NCBI GenBank assembly: GCA_045546915.1
Contig: JAZQDU010000012.1
Location: 23,999-87,998, forward strand
Origin: UMGS172 sp045546915
Lineage (GTDB): Bacteria; Bacillota; Clostridia; Oscillospirales; Acutalibacteraceae
Direction of reading: 5' to 3'
DNA: 64,000 nucleotides
Shown here: one piece after another, positions 60,655-64,000 of the stretch
Layout: each line of letters starts with the position of its first letter
Numbering within the stretch: position 1 is the first letter of the stretch
The notes under the pieces: model-generated
Databases searched by the model: none
The model's input: the letters and a program-made list of their open reading frames with translations, nothing else
What the model was told of the DNA's origin: nothing
Translations under genes and position numbers: made by a program

Positions 60655-61062
60655 GTGAATACAGTTAATTTAGTCGGAAGACTAACAAAAACGCCAACGG
60701 TGAGCAAGACGCAGAACGGTATTAGTGTCTGCAGGTTTTCTATCGCAGTTAAAAGACGGTTCAAGGTAGATAATCAAACTGTAACAGATTTTATTAATGT
60801 TGTTGCATGGCGTGAAAATGCAGAATTTATTGGACGGTACTTAAAGCAAGGTCAAATGATTGGTGTGTGCGGCAGTTTGCAATCGAAGGAATGCAAAACA
60901 AAGTCCGGCGAAAAATATACTGGTTTTGAAATAGTTGTCGATTCGGTCGAATCTTGTGGTCTTGTTCCTCAAAACGTAAATAACGTTTCGGAGCAGGTTA
61001 ATGCCTCGGAGCAGGTTCAAGAGGAATTTTCGGCACTCGATGATGAAGACCTTCCTTTTTAG
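60655..61062 (+). CDS. ssb: Single-stranded DNA-binding protein (phage-type)
   Basis: The 135-residue protein has an OB fold: NTVNLVGRLTKTPTVSKT, FINVVAWRENAEFIGRYLKQG and GVCGSLQSKECKTKSGEKYTG-type loop, a short flexible linker rich in Gln, Ser and Asn, and the acidic tip DDEDLPF that recruits partner proteins. The frame is open from 60544, but the GTG at 60655 follows AGAGGGTG and starts at the conserved N-terminus. The linker is shorter than in cellular SSB. An AT-rich imperfect palindrome (60607-60633) lies just upstream. Confidence 0.93.
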   Translation: MNTVNLVGRLTKTPTVSKTQNGISVCRFSIAVKRRFKVDNQTVTDFINVVAWRENAEFIGRYLKQGQMIGVCGSLQSKECKTKSGEKYTGFEIVVDSVESCGLVPQNVNNVSEQVNASEQVQEEFSALDDEDLPF

Positions 61063-61074
61063 ATGGTGGTGCTT

Positions 61075-61782
61075 ATGAAATCAACGTTTATTAAACTTAA
61101 CCGTAACATTTTGCATTGGCGTTGGTACCAAGACGGGAATACGTTTAGGGTGTTTGTGCACTTTCTTTTAACAGCAAATATTAAGCCTACAATGTTTCGC
61201 GATATTTACATTGACCGAGGCGAACTTTTGTCGAGTTATGATTGTGTTGCTAACACCCTAAAATTATCGAAACAAGAGGTTAGAACGGCTTTTCGACACC
61301 TTAAAGCAACAGGTGAAATAACAGTAAGACGATATTCAAAATTCTCGATAATATCAGTGGTTAACTATGAATTGTACCAAGCGCATCAACACAAAGCGCA
61401 ACACAATAGCCAACATTCAGCTAACACTGAGCCAACAGTGTGTGAACACCATATAAAGAATATAAAGAATGTTAAAGAATTAAAAGAAAAATATGCTTTA
61501 TTGGGTATTGACAACGAAACTCTCTCAGATGCCCTTATTAAATATGAGGACATGCGCCTTTCAAAACAAAAAGGGTTTACCGACGATGCACGAAAAAGGT
61601 TTATTGAAAAGTTGTTTGGGATATGCTCTGATGCAAAAAAACAAATAAGGCTTGTCAATGCTGCCACCGACAATTATTGGATGAGCGTGTTTGACGATGG
61701 CAGTAAAGAAACTCATTCAGAAAGCAAAAGGTATAAGGATTTTGTGGAAACTTTGATTAAGCAAAACGAGGATGGTGAATGA
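61075..61782 (+). CDS. DnaD-like / phage replisome organiser protein
   Basis: The 235-residue protein begins with a winged-helix region typical of phage replication initiators (FIKLNRNILHWRWYQDGNTFRVFVHF-like start, GELLSSYDCVANTLKLSKQEVRTAFRHLKATGEI). A linker rich in His and Gln follows, then a helical C-terminal half. The first ATG at 61063 is possible; 61075 is closer to the conserved start. Its neighbours SSB and RusA support a role in origin binding and helicase loading. Confidence 0.8.
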   Translation: MKSTFIKLNRNILHWRWYQDGNTFRVFVHFLLTANIKPTMFRDIYIDRGELLSSYDCVANTLKLSKQEVRTAFRHLKATGEITVRRYSKFSIISVVNYELYQAHQHKAQHNSQHSANTEPTVCEHHIKNIKNVKELKEKYALLGIDNETLSDALIKYEDMRLSKQKGFTDDARKRFIEKLFGICSDAKKQIRLVNAATDNYWMSVFDDGSKETHSESKRYKDFVETLIKQNEDGE

Positions 61783-62155
61783 TTTGAAGTTTATAATTCC
61801 GGATATTCCTAAAAGTAACAACGAATATATCGGACGTAAAAACATTCACGAATATCAGCGTGATAAAAAAGATTGGTGTGACATGCTTTGGGCCTACTGC
61901 AGACCGAGACCGAAAAAACCGTTTAAAAAGGCTATTGTAGTTATTACATACCATTTTACCGATAAAATACGACGTGACCCTGATAATTATTCGGGGAAAA
62001 TGTTACTTGATGGACTTGTCAAAAACCAAATAATTAAAGACGACAGTTTCTTTTGTATTAGGCTTGTTCTCGATGCTGAGTTTGGTTGTGCAACAAAAGA
62101 AACGGTTATTGAAGTTATTGAGGTGATAAACAATGACGGAAGAACAGCTATATAA
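61772..62155 (+). CDS. rusA: RusA-family Holliday junction resolvase
   Basis: The 127-residue protein shows the RusA pattern: IPDIPKSNNEY near the start, the acidic motif RRDPDNYSGKMLLDGLV (D-P-D-N and L-D) and IIKDDSFF with the second acidic pair. It cuts four-way junctions during phage recombination and replication. The ATG at 61772 overlaps the previous gene by 11 bases; a TTG at 61784 is also possible. The length is normal for phage RusA. Confidence 0.9.
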   Translation: MVNDLKFIIPDIPKSNNEYIGRKNIHEYQRDKKDWCDMLWAYCRPRPKKPFKKAIVVITYHFTDKIRRDPDNYSGKMLLDGLVKNQIIKDDSFFCIRLVLDAEFGCATKETVIEVIEVINNDGRTAI

Positions 62156-62357
62156 GGCTATGGATGAAGGATGCCCGGTTATAGGTCAGACCATACTTAA
62201 TGGAGAAATTGAGTATAAAAGGGTTTTAGGTGTTATAAAACGAATAACCGGTGAACCGGGTAAATATAAAATTTTTGCTGAATTAGAAAGTTTTGCAGAA
62301 TATATCAAACGACCTGTTGAATACCCGGCAGACAGAATAAGAATTAAGGAGTTTTAG
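62133..62357 (+). CDS. Hypothetical prophage protein, 74 residues
   Basis: Small protein with MTEEQLYKAMDEGCPVIG and EYIKRPVEYPADRIRIKEF; mixed strands, a possible SH3-like barrel. It overlaps rusA by 23 bases, GAGGTGATAAAC being the ribosome site. I recognise no family, but proteins of this type are common after rusA in Clostridia phages. Confidence 0.65.
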   Translation: MTEEQLYKAMDEGCPVIGQTILNGEIEYKRVLGVIKRITGEPGKYKIFAELESFAEYIKRPVEYPADRIRIKEF

Positions 62358-62362
62358 AATAT

Positions 62363-62566
62363 ATGACAAAATATGAGCAGGTATTAAATATGAGTGTCGA
62401 AGAATTGGCAAATTTTATTTATGATGCTGCAGATAAAATTTGTTTTGAAAATTGCACAAAGGATACCGGGAATAAATATTCGTGTCGTTTTGGTGAAAAC
62501 GTTCCACCGGAGCGTTGCATTGAATGTATGAAACAGTATCTGAAAAGCGAGGTGCAGGGGGAATGA
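62363..62566 (+). CDS. Small cysteine-containing prophage protein, 67 residues
   Basis: It begins MTKYEQVLNMSVEELANFIY and has five cysteines, CFENC, CRFG and CIECM, which may bind a metal ion. AAGGAGTTTTAG precedes the ATG. It resembles the small zinc-binding early proteins seen in many Firmicutes phages, without assigned role. Confidence 0.65.
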   Translation: MTKYEQVLNMSVEELANFIYDAADKICFENCTKDTGNKYSCRFGENVPPERCIECMKQYLKSEVQGE

Positions 62567-63018
62567 ATCCCAAATTTATTGAGCATATTCACTTAGATAT
62601 TCCAAAACCTTTGACACCTAAAATCGATGATTTTGGCAACACCGTAGCACAAATAACAAACAAGGCTATAATTAAAGCGGTTGAACAGATAGACGATGCA
62701 ATTCTCAATGAAATTGTGGCTATTGCACGTTCTGAAGGTATAGATGATATTTATTTGCTCGACAAGAAAAATATTGTCTCTGCCTTTGAAAAGCAGATAC
62801 CGAAAAAAGTTAAAAGAGTAACTTGGATTTTTAAAAATGAAAACGCTATGCGACTTGCAATAGAAAGTGATGTTTTAACAAAAGACAATCACGTAACAAT
62901 AAATCATTGTCCTTGTTGTGATAAAGAGCCGATAGTAGTAAAATACTTGTCACCACCACGATATGATTTATATTGTCGCAACTGCGGTCAAGCATTAGAT
63001 TGGAGTGATACCGAATGA
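62563..63018 (+). CDS. Prophage protein with C-terminal zinc ribbon, 151 residues
   Basis: The N-terminal two thirds are helical (IIKAVEQIDDAILNEIV, AFEKQIPKKVKRVTW). The C-terminus holds CPCCDKEP and CRNCGQALDW, a C-x2-C pair arrangement typical of a zinc ribbon. The ATG at 62563 overlaps the previous stop (GGGGGAATG gives the site); the open frame starts earlier at 62524 but in the previous gene. Function unknown. Confidence 0.7.
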   Translation: MNPKFIEHIHLDIPKPLTPKIDDFGNTVAQITNKAIIKAVEQIDDAILNEIVAIARSEGIDDIYLLDKKNIVSAFEKQIPKKVKRVTWIFKNENAMRLAIESDVLTKDNHVTINHCPCCDKEPIVVKYLSPPRYDLYCRNCGQALDWSDTE

Positions 63019-63404
63019 CTGATAGAGATAGGCTAATAGAGTTGGTCGAAGATGGCTTTCCCAAAAGGTATGAGGTGGTTTTTCGAAAGGATATTGAAAA
63101 ACTTGCCGACTACCTTTTAGCAAATGGGGTTATAGTACCGCCTTGTAAGGTGGGGGATAAGGTGTATTATGTTCACGAAACCTTGTGGGACAATGATTAT
63201 AAAAATAAAGTAATATCCGAAAGTGTTAAAAAAAGAATTTTGAAAATAGTAGAAAGACCAAATCACTTTACAAATTTAGCACTTGAAATTCTAACATTTG
63301 ATTTTTGTTGGATAACCGATTGGCTAAAAGGCAACATATTCCTCACAAAAGAGCGAGCAGAACAGGCACTTGCGGAAAGGAGTGGGGATAATGCCACGAT
63401 GTGA
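63015..63404 (+). CDS. Hypothetical prophage protein, 129 residues
   Basis: It starts MTDRDRLIELVEDGF, includes EKLADYLLANGVIVPPCKVGDKVYYV and ends TKERAEQALAERSGD. This composition (a helical start, a short beta unit about a pore-like VGDKVYYV motif, an AEQALAER end) is widespread in Clostridia phages but without known function. It overlaps its neighbours by 4 and 14 bases. A second gene with the same first residues begins at 63984. Confidence 0.7.
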   Translation: MTDRDRLIELVEDGFPKRYEVVFRKDIEKLADYLLANGVIVPPCKVGDKVYYVHETLWDNDYKNKVISESVKKRILKIVERPNHFTNLALEILTFDFCWITDWLKGNIFLTKERAEQALAERSGDNATM

Positions 63405-63564
63405 CGGATGTAAATATTACAACGAATGCGAATATGCAGATAACTATAACTTTTGTGATGATTGTAAAGATTGTTTTGGTTGTCTTATAAAAAGCGTGTC
63501 TTGCAAGGCAGGATATGACATTGAATGTAATAACGGTTTTGAAGAACGAGAGTGGGGAGTGTAA
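63391..63564 (+). CDS. Cysteine-rich prophage mini-protein, 57 residues
   Basis: Ten of 57 residues are cysteine, arranged CDGC, NEC, CDDCKDCFGC, SCKAG and EC, so it most likely binds zinc or an iron-sulfur cluster. The ATG at 63391 follows AAAGGAGTGGGGAT. It lies among other small Cys-containing early genes. No family recognised. Confidence 0.68.
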   Translation: MPRCDGCKYYNECEYADNYNFCDDCKDCFGCLIKSVSCKAGYDIECNNGFEEREWGV

Positions 63565-63567
63565 ACA

Positions 63568-63861
63568 ATGCCTAAATACATAGAACGTGAAGCGTTGATT
63601 AAAAAATTGAATGAAGCGCATGCTTACTTTGATAGCGGTGATATAAGATACGGAATAGACGTTGCAACACAACAAGTAATTGAACAACCCACCGCAGATG
63701 TGATTGAGGTTGTGAGGTGCGGTCAATGTGGGAACTATTGCAAAAACACAGGTGAATGTAATCTTTACGGCAGACACCCGAATGAAAATGATTTTTGCAG
63801 TAGCGGTACAAAGGAGCGTGAGGGAAATGAAATGTCTATTAGACAAAGAAAGAGAAGTTAG
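63568..63861 (+). CDS. Conserved phage protein with CxxC motif, 97 residues
   Basis: It starts MPKYIEREALIKKLNEAHA, continues PTADVIEVVRCGQCGNYCKNTG-type cysteine motif (C-x2-C and C) and NENDFCSSGTKERE. This order, IEREALI then ADV.EVVRC..C, then NDFCS.G, is a widespread small protein of Clostridia phages, of unknown function. GTGGGGAGTGTAAACA precedes the ATG. Confidence 0.75.
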   Translation: MPKYIEREALIKKLNEAHAYFDSGDIRYGIDVATQQVIEQPTADVIEVVRCGQCGNYCKNTGECNLYGRHPNENDFCSSGTKEREGNEMSIRQRKRS

Positions 63862-63994
63862 GTTTCCCTGTTCTAAAAATTGCCATTTATTTGGTGATTG
63901 TGTTTGCGAATTTCAAAAGGAAATTGCTTCAAATAAAGATGACCACCCAACCGAGAAAGGCGGTGTAGAAAGGAGTGATACGAATGACCGATAG
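63827..63994 (+). CDS. Small cysteine-containing prophage protein, 55 residues
   Basis: It reads MKCLLDKEREVRFPCSKN, then CHLFGDCVCEFQKE and a polar end KDDHPTEKGGVERSD. The start ATG at 63827 follows GTGAGGG and overlaps the previous gene by 35 bases in another frame. Four cysteines suggest metal binding. It is the last complete gene in the window. Confidence 0.55.
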   Translation: MKCLLDKEREVRFPCSKNCHLFGDCVCEFQKEIASNKDDHPTEKGGVERSDTNDR

Positions 63995-64000
63995 AGATAG
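63984..64000 (+). CDS. Start of a further prophage gene (partial)
   Basis: ATG at 63984 after AAAGGAGTGATACG; only MTDRD is visible, the same opening as the gene at 63015. It overlaps the previous gene by 11 bases. Confidence 0.5.

Larger units (their letters stand above)
55397..64000. mobile_element. Prophage (or related integrative element), left part
   Basis: From the tRNA-Ser attachment site to the window edge the genes are phage-like: tyrosine integrase, S24 repressor with divergent early promoter, two small HTH proteins, SSB, a DnaD-like replication protein, RusA and a series of tiny, overlapping early genes. The leftward lysogeny module and rightward early module are laid out as in siphoviruses of Firmicutes. 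Structural genes and the right end are outside the window, so intactness cannot be judged. Region 55420-55520 next to the attachment core is non-coding and holds two GTGTGCA direct repeats (55471, 55483), possible integrase arm sites. Confidence 0.85.

Noticed and set aside
1..64000. CRISPR arrays, rRNA operons, complete tRNA genes and insertion sequences
   Set aside because: None seen: no regularly spaced direct repeats, no rRNA signatures, no transposase genes, and only a 3' tRNA-Ser fragment.

Overview
The window looks like a piece of a low-to-mid GC, spore-forming, Gram-positive anaerobe of the class Clostridia. I infer this from SpoVT, PolC, the pyrH-frr-uppS-cdsA-dxr-rseP-ispG-polC cluster, a bacterial V-type ATPase, GTP-type PEPCK, paired half-size chromate transporters and clear sigma-A promoters with AGGAGG-type ribosome sites. 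TTG and GTG starts are common. An uncultured gut or rumen Oscillospirales-like lineage would fit, but species cannot be read from the sequence.

Layout. (1) 1-1807, minus strand: a restriction-modification locus with a small XRE controller and a large protein carrying a PD-(D/E)XK-like N-terminus plus an N6-adenine methylase, cut by the window edge. (2) 1988-3551: spoVT and a membrane-anchored alpha/beta hydrolase. (3) 8966 to 3588, minus strand: a tight operon murD - M42 peptidase - M42 peptidase - GNAT - Met-gamma-lyase-like enzyme. (4) 9248-13336: an mgl-type sugar ABC transporter with a small InlB-repeat membrane protein appended. (5) 13461-27089: alaS, hinT, a phosphoribosyltransferase, a BspA-type LRR lipoprotein, nth, a YhaO/YhaN-like nuclease-ATPase pair, an LCP cell-wall ligase, a hexapeptide acyltransferase, xpt and a split chromate transporter. 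(6) 33813 to 27133, minus strand: hydrolase-murF-ddl-CDF transporter, then separately promoted pckG. (7) 34051-42579: a complete V-type ATPase operon in the order G/H-I-K-E-C-F-A-B-D; subunit K keeps the Na+-binding residues known from Enterococcus hirae NtpK. (8) 42732-53783: pyrH, frr, uppS, cdsA, dxr, rseP, ispG, polC, a GNAT and luxS. (9) 53952-55181: an M23/G5 cell-wall hydrolase. (10) 55397 to the right edge: the left end of a prophage or related element inserted into the 3' end of a tRNA-Ser gene. It has an integrase, three membrane proteins and a tiny coupled peptide, an S24-family repressor, a divergent early promoter, two structured non-coding stretches, SSB, a DnaD-like replication protein, RusA and many small early genes.

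The most interesting points are: a PolC lacking the proofreading exonuclease domain that is normally inserted in its PHP domain; a compact, highly base-paired 150-nt stretch (59709-59859) in the prophage early region that looks like an undescribed structured RNA; a second leader (59066-59273) with competing inverted repeats; an int-repressor interval full of unknown membrane proteins, which is where exclusion or defence genes often sit; and a MurF whose usual substrate-binding domain is replaced by a multipass membrane domain.
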